Under the pieces are notes generated by a model. The model did not search any database. It was not told the DNA's origin and was given only the letters and a program-made list of their open reading frames with translations. A stretch of 64,000 bases of DNA, from positions 57,951 to 121,950 of the forward strand of contig CAXTKD010000010.1 of the NCBI GenBank assembly GCA_964244885.1, in the 5' to 3' direction. A program made the position numbers and the translations under genes. Below are positions 8,864 to 16,528 of the stretch, piece after piece; positions within the stretch are counted from its first letter, which is position 1, and every line of letters starts with the position of its first letter. Source of the stretch: CAXTKD01 sp964244885. Lineage in GTDB: Bacteria; Pseudomonadota; Alphaproteobacteria; Sphingomonadales; Sphingomonadaceae.

Positions 8864-9058
8864 ATGGCCAGCGTTCCGAGCCCCGACAAGCCCACCGATG
8901 TGCCAGTGCCAACCCCGGTCGACCCGCCGGTCCCCGAGCCGGCCGATCCGCCGGTTCCTGAGGTGACCGACGTGCCGGTCGAGATCGGCGGCCCCAAGGG
9001 GCTGGAGCCGACGCGTTACGGCGATTGGGAAAAGGGCGGGATCGCGGTCGACTTCTGA
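8864..9058 (+). CDS. DUF1674 / SDHAF4-like succinate dehydrogenase assembly factor with Pro-rich N-terminus
   Basis: 64 residues from the ATG at 8864. The C-terminal 22 residues hold the DUF1674 signature (GPKGLEPTRYGDWEKGG, ending AVDF), the family of SDHAF4, which helps flavinylated SdhA join complex II. The N-terminal 40 residues are low-complexity repeats of Pro, Val, Asp and Glu (PVPTPVDPPVPEPADPPVPE), longer and more repetitive than in most homologues. Starts at TTG 8852 and ATG 8861 are in frame. GGAAGAG at 8854-8860 best fits the ATG at 8864. Confidence 0.8.
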   Translation: MASVPSPDKPTDVPVPTPVDPPVPEPADPPVPEVTDVPVEIGGPKGLEPTRYGDWEKGGIAVDF

Positions 9059-9165
9059 GCGGCGTCTCTCGACGGAGGCGGCGGGCCGGGCGACGATCCG
9101 GGCTGTGCGAACGAGCGCGGAAGGCCTTATGATGCGGTAGAAACGCGTTTGGGGGAACACGTCCG

Positions 9166-9930
9166 ATGAAGCTCATCCTGTTTGCCGCCCTATCCGGCCT
9201 CGCCGCCGCGGCCGTCGCGTTGCCGATCGTCACGCCACCGCCGGTCGGCACGCCGCCGGCGATCGCGCGGGCGATCGCCGCGCCCGACCGCGCCAACCAG
9301 GCCGCGACCGATCTGCGGCGGCACCCGGCCGAGCTGCTCGCCTTCGCCGGGGTGAAGCCGGGCGACAAGGTCGCCGACCTCATCCCGGGAAGCGGTTATT
9401 TCACGCGAATCTTCAGCAAGGTGGTGGGGCCCAAGGGGCAGGTCTACGCCGTCTGGCCCGCCGAATATGCGCGCGAGGCGCACCCCGATCCCGAGAACTC
9501 GCTGCAGCTCGCGGCGAGCCCGGGCTATTCGAACATCCAGGTGCTGATGCAGCCGGCGAGCGCCTTCGCCTCGCCGGTGCTGCTCGACCTCGTGTTCACG
9601 TCGCAGAATTACCACGACTATCCCGACAGGTTCATGAACAGCCTGAACCCGTCGGTGCTCAACAAGGCGGTGTACAAGGCGCTCAAGCCCGGCGGCGTCT
9701 ACCTGATCGTCGACCATGCCGCGGCGGCGGGATCGGGGATGCGCGACACCGACACGCTGCACCGGATCGACCCCGAGACGGTCAAGGCGCAGGTGATCGC
9801 CGCGGGCTTCCAGTATATCGGCGAGATCGACGTGCTCCGGAACCCGGCCGACGACCACACCAAGCTGGTGTTCGACAAGTCGATCCGGGGACGGACCGAC
9901 CAATTCGTGATGAAATTCCGCAAGCCCTAG
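9166..9930 (+). CDS. exported class I SAM-methyltransferase-like protein
   Basis: 254 residues with a clear Sec signal peptide (about 1-19, AAAAVALP) and a methyltransferase-like Rossmann fold. Motif I is seen as VADLIPGSGYFT near residues 68-79 and a post-motif LKPGGVYLIVDH near 178-189. It belongs to a group of predicted periplasmic methyltransferases. SAM is not normally available outside the cytoplasm, so the activity is uncertain. GGGGGAA precedes the start by 9 nt. Its stop codon overlaps the stop of the convergent acyl carrier protein gene. Confidence 0.82.
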   Translation: MKLILFAALSGLAAAAVALPIVTPPPVGTPPAIARAIAAPDRANQAATDLRRHPAELLAFAGVKPGDKVADLIPGSGYFTRIFSKVVGPKGQVYAVWPAEYAREAHPDPENSLQLAASPGYSNIQVLMQPASAFASPVLLDLVFTSQNYHDYPDRFMNSLNPSVLNKAVYKALKPGGVYLIVDHAAAAGSGMRDTDTLHRIDPETVKAQVIAAGFQYIGEIDVLRNPADDHTKLVFDKSIRGRTDQFVMKFRKP

Positions 9931-10196
9931 CGGGCGTAGTTCGCGGCCAGCGTGCGGTAGAGGTCGCCGAGGGTCTCCGAGCGGCCGAGCGCGTTGAGCA
10001 CGTCGTCTGACATCGTCACGTCGAGCTTCGCCTCCAGCGCCAGGATGATCTGGCTCAGGCGCAGCGAATCGACGCCCATCGCCTCGATGCGGCGATCGAG
10101 GTCGAGCGGCGCGGCAGGGGCGTCGGGCGACGCCCGAAAGGCCTCTTCGAGCGCGCTCCGCACGTCGTCGTGGGTCAGGGTCGTCGCTTCGGTCAA
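9927..10196 (-). CDS. stand-alone acyl carrier protein
   Basis: 89 residues from a TTG at 10196, which has AAGGGGGG 6-7 nt upstream. A TTG at 10223 would add nine residues but lacks a ribosome-binding site. The phosphopantetheine attachment site is GVDSL with Ser44. The helical pattern and length fit a discrete ACP or PCP carrier. It is not beside fabD, fabG or fabF, so it is probably not the housekeeping AcpP. The neighbouring diiron protein and the fatty acyl-AMP ligase at 13132-14793 suggest it carries an acyl chain for tailoring (inference). Confidence 0.88.
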   Translation of the reverse strand: MTEATTLTHDDVRSALEEAFRASPDAPAAPLDLDRRIEAMGVDSLRLSQIILALEAKLDVTMSDDVLNALGRSETLGDLYRTLAANYAR

Positions 10197-10314
10197 ATCG
10201 GCACCCCCCTTGTTGCAGCGCAACTAAGGCGGAGGCGGGCCGTCGGCAACCGTCCGATCAGGCGGGGTTACCAAATCGCTCCGCCACGTCATATTGCACT
10301 GCGAAGGGCGGGCG

Positions 10315-11409
10315 ATGACGACAGACTATCGATACGCGCACCCAGGCGCCGAGACCGGCTGGGCCTTCGAGGGCCAGACCGAGACTCGCTTCACCTGGGC
10401 CTATGACGACGGCCGCGACAGCCTGCTGGCGCTCTACGCCAAGGGCAAATCGGGGCAGTGGGACGCCGACACGCGGATCGACTGGTCGCGCGACCTCGAT
10501 CCCGAAAACCCGATGCTGCTCGACGACGCGACGATCCCGATCCATGGCGGCGAGGTGTGGCGGAAGCTGAGCGAGGGCGAGCGCCGCGCGGTCCGCCATC
10601 ACCACCAGGCTTACACCACCTCGCAATTCCTGCACGGCGAGCAGGGCGCGCTGATCGCCACCGCGCGGATCGTCGAATCGGTGCCGGGCATCGACGCCAA
10701 ATTCTACGCCGCGACGCAGGTGATGGACGAGGCGCGCCACGTCGAGCTGTTCGGCCGGCTGCTCCGCGAGAAATTGGAGGTCGCCTATCCGATCGCCGCC
10801 GGGCTCAAGTCGGTGCTGGAGAGCGGCCTCGCCGACAGGCGCTGGGACATGACGTACCTGACGATGCAGGTGCTGATCGAGGGCATGGCGCTCGCCGCCT
10901 TCCAGCAGCTGCGCGACGGCTCGCGGCACCCGCTGGTCGCCTCGATCAACGCCTATGTCATGCAGGACGAGGCGCGCCACGTCGCCTTCGGCCGGCTGGC
11001 GCTGCAGGGCGTCTATGCCGACATGAGCGAGGCCGAGCGCGAGGAGCGCCGCGCCTTCCTCGTCGAGGGCTGCCGTCAGCTCCTCAGGCGCTACGACGAG
11101 GTCGAGGTGTGGGAGCGGCTCGGGCTGCCGGTCGACGCCTGCGTCGCCGCGACGCTCACGTCGCCAAGCATGGCGCGGTTCCGGGCGCAATTGTTCAGCC
11201 GCCTGGTGCCGATCATCCAGTCGATCGGCCTCTGGGGCCCGACGATCGAACGCGGCTTCGCGCAGCTCGGCGCGCGGCCGATGGCGATTGCGACGCCGGC
11301 CCTCGACGACGACGACCGCATCGCCCGCGAGTTCGACAGCGGGGCTCGGCAGCGGATGACCGCGATCATGGAGCAACTGGCGCGGGGACGTGCCGACAGG
11401 GCGGCGTAA
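10315..11409 (+). CDS. ferritin-like diiron protein, probable oxygenase/desaturase
   Basis: 364 residues from the ATG at 10315 (GAAGGGCGGG upstream). A full set of diiron ligands can be read: Glu109 (GEQGAL), Glu139 and His142 (DEARHVELF), Glu189 (IEGMAL), Glu219 and His222 (DEARHVAFG). This E / ExxH / E / ExxH pattern is that of R2-like and ferritin-like oxygenases. No signal peptide is seen. It is divergent from the ACP gene (118 bp between starts), and a fatty acyl-AMP ligase lies 1.7 kb downstream. Oxidation, desaturation or N-oxygenation of an ACP-bound substrate is possible but not shown. Confidence 0.82.
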   Translation: MTTDYRYAHPGAETGWAFEGQTETRFTWAYDDGRDSLLALYAKGKSGQWDADTRIDWSRDLDPENPMLLDDATIPIHGGEVWRKLSEGERRAVRHHHQAYTTSQFLHGEQGALIATARIVESVPGIDAKFYAATQVMDEARHVELFGRLLREKLEVAYPIAAGLKSVLESGLADRRWDMTYLTMQVLIEGMALAAFQQLRDGSRHPLVASINAYVMQDEARHVAFGRLALQGVYADMSEAEREERRAFLVEGCRQLLRRYDEVEVWERLGLPVDACVAATLTSPSMARFRAQLFSRLVPIIQSIGLWGPTIERGFAQLGARPMAIATPALDDDDRIAREFDSGARQRMTAIMEQLARGRADRAA

Positions 11410-11428
11410 ACCTTCGTCCCTCACAACC

Positions 11429-11517
11429 GTCATTCCCGCGAATGCGGGAACCCAGTCGTAGCCGGCCCTGGCGCTTTATCCTGCGACCGCTGGGTCCCCG
11501 CTTTCGCGGGGATGACA
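11429..11517. repeat. intergenic inverted repeat, family B
   Basis: The left arm is GTCATTCCCGCGAATGCGGG followed by AACCCAG, and the right arm is CTGGGTCCCCGCTTTCGCGG followed by GGATGAC. It is the same element as at 3997-4103 and 18667-18769. It lies between the 3' ends of the diiron gene and the convergent pyruvyl transferase-like gene, where it could also serve as a two-way terminator. Confidence 0.85.
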
Positions 11518-11519
11518 GT

Positions 11520-12929
11520 TTATGAGAGGAGGAGGGCGGTGATCTCCTCCGACAGTGGCGGCAGATGCGCGCGCCAGTCCGCGCCGCGATCCGGGATCGG
11601 GAACGCCGGGTAGACGCGCCGCATTTCGTCGACGAACGCCTTCCCCATCCGACCAATGCCTTCGAGCGCTTCGGCGACGGCGGTGCGCGACACTTCGGCG
11701 ATCGCGGCGGGATCGAGGGCGCGAGCGGTGGCGATGATGGCCGGCCCCAGATCGGGCGCATCGGCCGCTACGACGCGCGATGCGTCAAGCAGGTTGCGGA
11801 TGCGCTCGTCGGTGGCGACTCCGATCGCCGGCCCCAGCCCCGGCATCGCGCCGACCAGCGCGTGGAAGCGCGAGCTGAGCAGCAGGTCGGCGGCGCGGAG
11901 GACCGCGACGGCTTCGGCCACCGGGAGGTCGGCGCCGACGAGGATCGGGGCGGGCGCCAGCGCGGCGAGGTCGCGGCAGGCCGGGGCGTCGACTCGCTCC
12001 ATCGCGATGTAGAGCGGGAAGGCGCCGCGCTCGCCAACCAGCGCCGTGACCGCTTTTCCCAGTCCGGCGATATAGGAACGGTAGGCGTCGCGGCGCTCGG
12101 GCGAATCGGCGTGGAAGAAGAGCCCGGAGTAATGGGTGTCGGAATGCGCGCCGCTGGCGCGGAGCGCCGCCGCCTTGGCGGGGTCGGCGCCGACCGGCCA
12201 CCAGAAGGGGTTGGTCGGGCAGACCGCGAGCACGGGGTCGGCGCCGTTCCAGCCGAGGGCGCGGAGGCGGGCGTGCGCGGTTTCGGGCGGCGCGGCGGCC
12301 ATGGTCCAGGCGGTATCGGCGCCGGGGACGCTCCTGAGGCCAAGCCGGACGGCGGCGGCGTGCGACGGCGCGTTGCGCGGAACGATCAGAGCGCCCTGGG
12401 CGTGCTCGCGGACGAAGGCTTCGAGCAGCGGATCCATCGCGCCGATCTCGGCGCCGTAGCCGACCGCGAGCTTGCCGTCCCTCACCGCCATCCCGAGCGC
12501 GGCCGCCATGATCGCCGACAGCACGTTCGAGAAGGAGGATTTGAACATCGAGCCTTCGCAGGCGACGACTCCGTGCGCCGCATCGACCGCGGCACGGATC
12601 GCGTCGGGCGCATAGCCGTCGAGCAGCACCGGCCGCACGCCGGGCAGCGCGTCGGCGGCGATGTCGGGCGTCACCGCGAGGGCGTCGAAGGAAACGTTGT
12701 CCGGCCCGAGCAAATGCCGGAGCTGGCGGACGATCTCGCCGGTCCGCATCTCCGCGCCGACATTGCCCGCGCCGAGATAGCCGGCGAGCAGCAGGCGCAG
12801 CGGCTCGCCCGGCTGCCAGCGCGCGGCGCCCTGCCGCGCGCCCGCCGCAATCGCATCGCCAAGATGGCCGATCAGCGTCGCGTCGGGGTCGGGCGAGCCG
12901 AGGAAGCGGATCATGCGGCGGTCGAGCAT
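11520..12929 (-). CDS. polysaccharide pyruvyl transferase-like protein
   Basis: 469 residues. The N-terminal part has the family's glycine-rich LLLAGYLGAGNVGAEMRTGE segment (48-67), and further blocks (VVACEGSMFKSSF, VGYGAEIG, LLLSSRFHALVGAM near 350-363) fit the CsaB/WcaK-type GT-B-like fold. Known members move pyruvate from phosphoenolpyruvate to a sugar of an envelope polymer. No signal peptide. It starts with the ATG at 12929, just beyond which lies the 36-bp perfect inverted repeat. It is divergent from the fatty acyl-AMP ligase gene. The acceptor is unknown. Confidence 0.8.
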   Translation of the reverse strand: MLDRRMIRFLGSPDPDATLIGHLGDAIAAGARQGAARWQPGEPLRLLLAGYLGAGNVGAEMRTGEIVRQLRHLLGPDNVSFDALAVTPDIAADALPGVRPVLLDGYAPDAIRAAVDAAHGVVACEGSMFKSSFSNVLSAIMAAALGMAVRDGKLAVGYGAEIGAMDPLLEAFVREHAQGALIVPRNAPSHAAAVRLGLRSVPGADTAWTMAAAPPETAHARLRALGWNGADPVLAVCPTNPFWWPVGADPAKAAALRASGAHSDTHYSGLFFHADSPERRDAYRSYIAGLGKAVTALVGERGAFPLYIAMERVDAPACRDLAALAPAPILVGADLPVAEAVAVLRAADLLLSSRFHALVGAMPGLGPAIGVATDERIRNLLDASRVVAADAPDLGPAIIATARALDPAAIAEVSRTAVAEALEGIGRMGKAFVDEMRRVYPAFPIPDRGADWRAHLPPLSEEITALLLS

Positions 12930-12970
12930 CGCGCTCTTCTAGGCCGGGTGTTGAAGGCGGCAAAGCCGTT

Positions 12971-13059
12971 CCCCACCCCAACCCCTCCCCTGAAGGAGAG
13001 GGGCTTCGGTCCGCGCAATGCAAAAGCCCCTCTCCTTCAGGGGAGGGGTTGGGGTGGGG
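12971..13059. repeat. perfect 36-bp inverted repeat, family D
   Basis: The arms at 12971-13006 and 13024-13059 are exact complements over 36 bases, with a 17-nt loop. The left arm begins CCCCACCCCAACCCCTCCCC and continues TGAAGGAGAGGGGCTT. It lies between the divergent starts of the pyruvyl transferase-like and acyl-AMP ligase genes, so it cannot be a terminator for either. It would extrude as a cruciform or act as a mobile REP/MITE-like element. Confidence 0.88.
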
Positions 13060-13131
13060 CGAATGCTGGGTGTAACGCCCGGCCGATCGGGCGGCTCGAC
13101 CTCTTCGACGCGGCGCGGCACAAGGCATGGC

Positions 13132-14793
13132 GTGGAAAACGACCTGCCCGGACTCGCGGCCTGCTTCGAGCGTTATGTCGCGGCGGAGCCCGAGGCGCCG
13201 GCGCTCTATTGCGACAGGCTCGACGGCGAGCCGCTTGAGCTGACGCGAGCCGAGCTTGGCGCGCTGGCGCTGCGGCATGGCGCGGCGCTGGTGCGGCGGG
13301 GGGTGAAGCCCGGCGACCGCGTCGTGCTGGCGGTGCCGACCTCGGTCGAGTTCGTCGCCACCTTCTGGGGGACCCTGCTGATCGGGGCGATCGCGGTGCC
13401 GGTGCCGGCGCCCGACAAGCGCGGGCTCGCCGAGGCGCGGCTGGCGCAGCTGGAACGGATCTGCGCGGTGGCGCTGCCGGCGGTGATCGTCGCTTCGCCT
13501 GATGCGCTGGGGGTCGATTCGGTCGGCGGCGTCGCGGTGCTCGATCCCGAGGAGCTCGAAGCGGGTCGCGACGAGGCGGTTCCGGTCGCGTCGGCCCCCG
13601 ATGCGCTCGCGGTCATCCAGTTCACCTCGGGCAGCACGGGAAGCCCGCGCGGCTGCGCGCTGTCGCATCGCGCGGTCGCCTATAACGCCTGGGCGGTGGT
13701 GCGACGGCTCGGCATCGCGCCGGGCGACACCACGGTCTGCTGGTTGCCGCTCTATCACGACATGGGGCTGGTCTCGGGCCTCGCGGTGCCGGTGCTGGCG
13801 GGCGGGCCGGTGCGGCTGCGCCAGCCGACGCGCTTCCTCGCCAACCCGCTGGTCTGGATGCGGGACCTCGCCGCATACCCGCGCACCCACACCGCCGCGC
13901 CCAATTTCGCGATGGCGCTGGTGCTCCAGCGGCTGGAGCGCCGGCCGCCCGACGACCTTGATCTGAGCGGAGTCGGCAATATCGTCTGCGGCGCCGAGCC
14001 GATCGACCCGCTGCTCGCCCGCCGCTTCGTCGATGCGCTCAAAGCCCACGGCCTGCCCGAGACCGCGCTCCACCCCGCTTATGGCATGGCCGAGGCGACT
14101 TTGATGGCGACGAGCAGCGCGGGCGGCCTGCGGACGCGGACGTTCGACCGCGCCAAGCTCCATGGCGACGGGTTGGGCGTCGCCGGCGGTGTCGACACCA
14201 CGACGCTGGTCAACCTCGGCACCCCGATCGAAGGCGGCGCGGTCCGGATCCTGAGCGGCGGCCGCGAGCTGCCCGATGGCGCGGTCGGCGATATCGAGAT
14301 CAGGCTGCCGAGCCTGATGACCGGCTATTTCCGCGACGATGCCGCGACCGAGGCGGCGTTCGAGGACGGCTGGCTCCGAACCGGCGACCTCGGTTTCCTG
14401 AGCGGCGGCGAGCTGTTCGTCACCGGGCGCAGGAAGGACATCGTGATCGTCGCCGGCCGCAACATCGCGCCCGCCGACGTCGAATATGCCGCCGCCCACG
14501 CCGCGCGGATCGACCCGACGCGGATCGGCGCCTTCGGCCATCCCGGCCCGCTCGGCACCGAGGACCTTCACATCGTCGTCGAGACGCGGCCGAGCGCCGA
14601 TCAGGCGGCGCTCCGCGCCCTCGTCAGCGACGCCTGCTACGCGACCTGCGGGGTGTTCCCGGCCTCGGTCATCCTCGTCCGCTCGGGCGGCGTGCCGCGC
14701 ACGACGAGCGGCAAGGTCCAGCGCGCCCGCCTGCGCCAGATGATGGCGGCGGGCGAGTTGACCGACCTCGGCGCGGCGGATCTGGCGGCTTAG
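13132..14793 (+). CDS. fatty acyl-AMP ligase (FAAL-type adenylate-forming enzyme)
   Basis: 553 residues from a GTG at 13132. Longer upstream starts would run through the inverted repeat. ATP-binding motif FTSGSTGSPRG at about 162-172, FAAL-typical WLPLYHDMGL near 203-212, YGMAEAT near 318, RTGDLGF near 418, and a C-terminal PRTTSGKVQR motif with the conserved Lys near 530. FAALs activate fatty acids as acyl-adenylates and load them on a carrier protein rather than on CoA. The nearby ACP at 9927-10196 is the natural candidate partner (inference). An acyl-CoA ligase is the alternative. Confidence 0.88.
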   Translation: MENDLPGLAACFERYVAAEPEAPALYCDRLDGEPLELTRAELGALALRHGAALVRRGVKPGDRVVLAVPTSVEFVATFWGTLLIGAIAVPVPAPDKRGLAEARLAQLERICAVALPAVIVASPDALGVDSVGGVAVLDPEELEAGRDEAVPVASAPDALAVIQFTSGSTGSPRGCALSHRAVAYNAWAVVRRLGIAPGDTTVCWLPLYHDMGLVSGLAVPVLAGGPVRLRQPTRFLANPLVWMRDLAAYPRTHTAAPNFAMALVLQRLERRPPDDLDLSGVGNIVCGAEPIDPLLARRFVDALKAHGLPETALHPAYGMAEATLMATSSAGGLRTRTFDRAKLHGDGLGVAGGVDTTTLVNLGTPIEGGAVRILSGGRELPDGAVGDIEIRLPSLMTGYFRDDAATEAAFEDGWLRTGDLGFLSGGELFVTGRRKDIVIVAGRNIAPADVEYAAAHAARIDPTRIGAFGHPGPLGTEDLHIVVETRPSADQAALRALVSDACYATCGVFPASVILVRSGGVPRTTSGKVQRARLRQMMAAGELTDLGAADLAA

Positions 14794-14840
14794 GTTCGGG
14801 TGGATCAGACGGCATCGCAGCCGCCTTTGCGCCCGGCGCT

Positions 14841-14946
14841 GTCACCCCACCCCTACCCCTCCCCATCGAAGGGGAGGGGACAATCTTCTTGCATCGCTCA
14901 GCTTGGTCCCTCCCCCTTCGATGGGGGAGGCTAGGTGGGGATGACA
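14841..14946. repeat. intergenic inverted repeat, family C
   Basis: Second copy of the element at 6557-6663. The left arm begins GTCACCCCACCCCTACCCCT and runs to CCCCATCGAAGGGGAGGGG. The right arm has CCCTCCCCCTTCGATGGGGG and ends GGTGGGGATGAC. The inner part between the arms differs from the first copy, while the arms are nearly identical. It sits between convergent 3' ends. Confidence 0.85.
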
Positions 14947-14985
14947 CCGCCGGGCAGAAGACGCGACGACGCCAGTTGAACGGCC

Positions 14986-15897
14986 TTAATTCGTCGGCTG
15001 GGCGTTGCGCGCGACCGTCGCGGCTTCGAGCGCGGCGAGGCCTCGCTGTCCCGCGAGATAGCGCCGCGCCTCCGCCGCCCAGGCCGGATTGGCCGAGTTG
15101 CCGAGCGCCGTAACCGCGCCCGCGACATCGCCCGCGACGAGGCGTTGCGCGGCGAGCGGGCGGGCGGCGAGGCCGGTCGGTACCGGCGTGTCGGTGCGCC
15201 GGACCTGGACCATGTCGCCGAGTCCTTGCTTGACCGAGGCCCACCAGCCCTGCGCCGGGCGCGGCGCCGCAGGCTGGAGGCGCAGGAAGTCGGCGCGGAG
15301 CTTGGCGAGCGTCACCGGCGCGCTGCCGACCGCCGCCACGGCGTCGACCGCCGGCTTCTGATTGGGGAAGGTCTTGCGGAGCGCCTGCTCCAGCGCGCCG
15401 AGCCGGGCGCCGGATTCGAGCGCGTGGCGGACTGTCGCGACAAGCAGCAGCGTCTGCGCGCGCTTGACGCCCTCGCTCGCGGTGTCGAGCGCCGCGTCGG
15501 CGCGCTCGGCGGTGGCGTCGACCTTGGCGTCGATCTGCGCGAGCTTGGCGTTGGTGTTGTCGCGCGACGTGTCGAGCGTCTCGACCCGGTTCTCGACTCG
15601 CGCCAGCCGCTGCGGGTCGGCGCTGACCGCCTTGGCCTGCTCCAGTTGCGCGATTCGCGCGGTCAGCGCCTCGATCTTCGCGGCGTTGATGTCCGGCGTG
15701 ACGGCGGCCTGCAGGCCCGGAATCCGCGAGCGGACCTCGCGCTCGAACCAGGGATTGGCGATCAGGCCGAGCGCGAAGGCGAGCAGCATGGCGCACAGCA
15801 CCCACGGGAACACCGACCGCCGGGGCGGCGCGGGCGCGGCGCGCGGCGGAGTCGAGAGCGAGGCGTAGGTCGGCCGCTCGAAATTAAGATCGTCCAT
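14986..15897 (-). CDS. mitofilin-like inner-membrane protein downstream of hemD
   Basis: 303 residues. A Pro-rich N-terminal cytoplasmic part, one transmembrane helix at about 29-47 (FPWVLCAMLLAFALGLIA), then a long Ala-rich coiled-coil region (about 70-150) and a helical C-terminal domain. This architecture and the place after hemC-hemD match the alphaproteobacterial relatives of mitochondrial mitofilin (COG4223). A role in membrane organisation or haem synthesis is inferred from that family. Its start overlaps the end of hemD by 14 bp, so the two are co-translated. Confidence 0.78.
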   Translation of the reverse strand: MDDLNFERPTYASLSTPPRAAPAPPRRSVFPWVLCAMLLAFALGLIANPWFEREVRSRIPGLQAAVTPDINAAKIEALTARIAQLEQAKAVSADPQRLARVENRVETLDTSRDNTNAKLAQIDAKVDATAERADAALDTASEGVKRAQTLLLVATVRHALESGARLGALEQALRKTFPNQKPAVDAVAAVGSAPVTLAKLRADFLRLQPAAPRPAQGWWASVKQGLGDMVQVRRTDTPVPTGLAARPLAAQRLVAGDVAGAVTALGNSANPAWAAEARRYLAGQRGLAALEAATVARNAQPTN

Positions 15898-16528
15898 CGG
15901 CAGGCTTGTCGCACAGCAGGCCCGCCGCCGCCAAGACGCCGGTCTCGCTCGGCTCGTCCGCCGCGACCGCGCGGCGCCAGCCGGGGCCGGCGGCGGCGAG
16001 GGCGCGGCCCGAGATCGCGGCGATCGAATGGCCGCCGGGATCGTCGACCAGGCTCGCGAAATGCGCGGCGGTGCGGGCGGAGAACAGCAGGACCCAGTCG
16101 ACCGAGACGGTCCGCAGCGCGTGCCGGGTCAGTTCGGGGTCGGCGAGGTCGGCGGCGTAGACGGGGACTTGCGTGACCGAGAGGTCGGCCTCGGCGTGGG
16201 TGACTTCGCGGCCGCTCAGGTGGAGGCGTCGGCCCTCGCCCTTGCCGAGGCGGATGTCGGTGAAGCCGGCGGCGCGGGCGGCGTCGGCGCTGCGCTCGCC
16301 GACCGCATAGGCCGGGAGCGCGAGGTAGCGCGCGAGGGCGGGGCCGGCGAGCGCCGGGGCCTGCGGGCTGGTGAACAGGATGGCGTCGAATTCTCCTGCG
16401 GGCGGCTGCCATGAGAGCGCGCGCGGGATGAGCAGCGGCAGCAGGATCGCAGCGTGGCCGAGCGCTTCGAGGCGATCGGCGGTGCCACGGCCGAGCTCGG
16501 CCGGGCGGGTGACGAGGACGCGGGCTAT
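15884..16528 (-). CDS. hemD: uroporphyrinogen-III synthase, unusual start
   Basis: Cyclises hydroxymethylbilane to uroporphyrinogen III. About 214 residues of the two-domain HemD fold: ARVLVTRPAELG at the N-terminus, ILFTSPQAP near 50, YAVGERSADAARAAGF near 74-89, LLFSARTAAHF near 147. Sequence conservation in this family is low, and the hemC neighbour supports the call. No ATG, GTG or TTG occurs where the protein should begin. The best-placed codon is ATA at 16528-16526, which overlaps the hemC stop as ATAG. The true start may be this codon or another non-standard one. The stop overlaps the next gene. Confidence 0.85.
   Translation of the reverse strand: MARVLVTRPAELGRGTADRLEALGHAAILLPLLIPRALSWQPPAGEFDAILFTSPQAPALAGPALARYLALPAYAVGERSADAARAAGFTDIRLGKGEGRRLHLSGREVTHAEADLSVTQVPVYAADLADPELTRHALRTVSVDWVLLFSARTAAHFASLVDDPGGHSIAAISGRALAAAGPGWRRAVAADEPSETGVLAAAGLLCDKPADGRS

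Noticed and set aside
12971..13059. Terminal repeats of an insertion sequence
   Set aside because: No transposase gene and no target duplication. The arms are only 17 nt apart. It is a REP-like element.
11785..14571. Long minus-strand ORF of about 930 codons
   Set aside because: It is antisense to the acyl-AMP ligase and out of frame with the pyruvyl transferase-like gene. No domain is recognisable.
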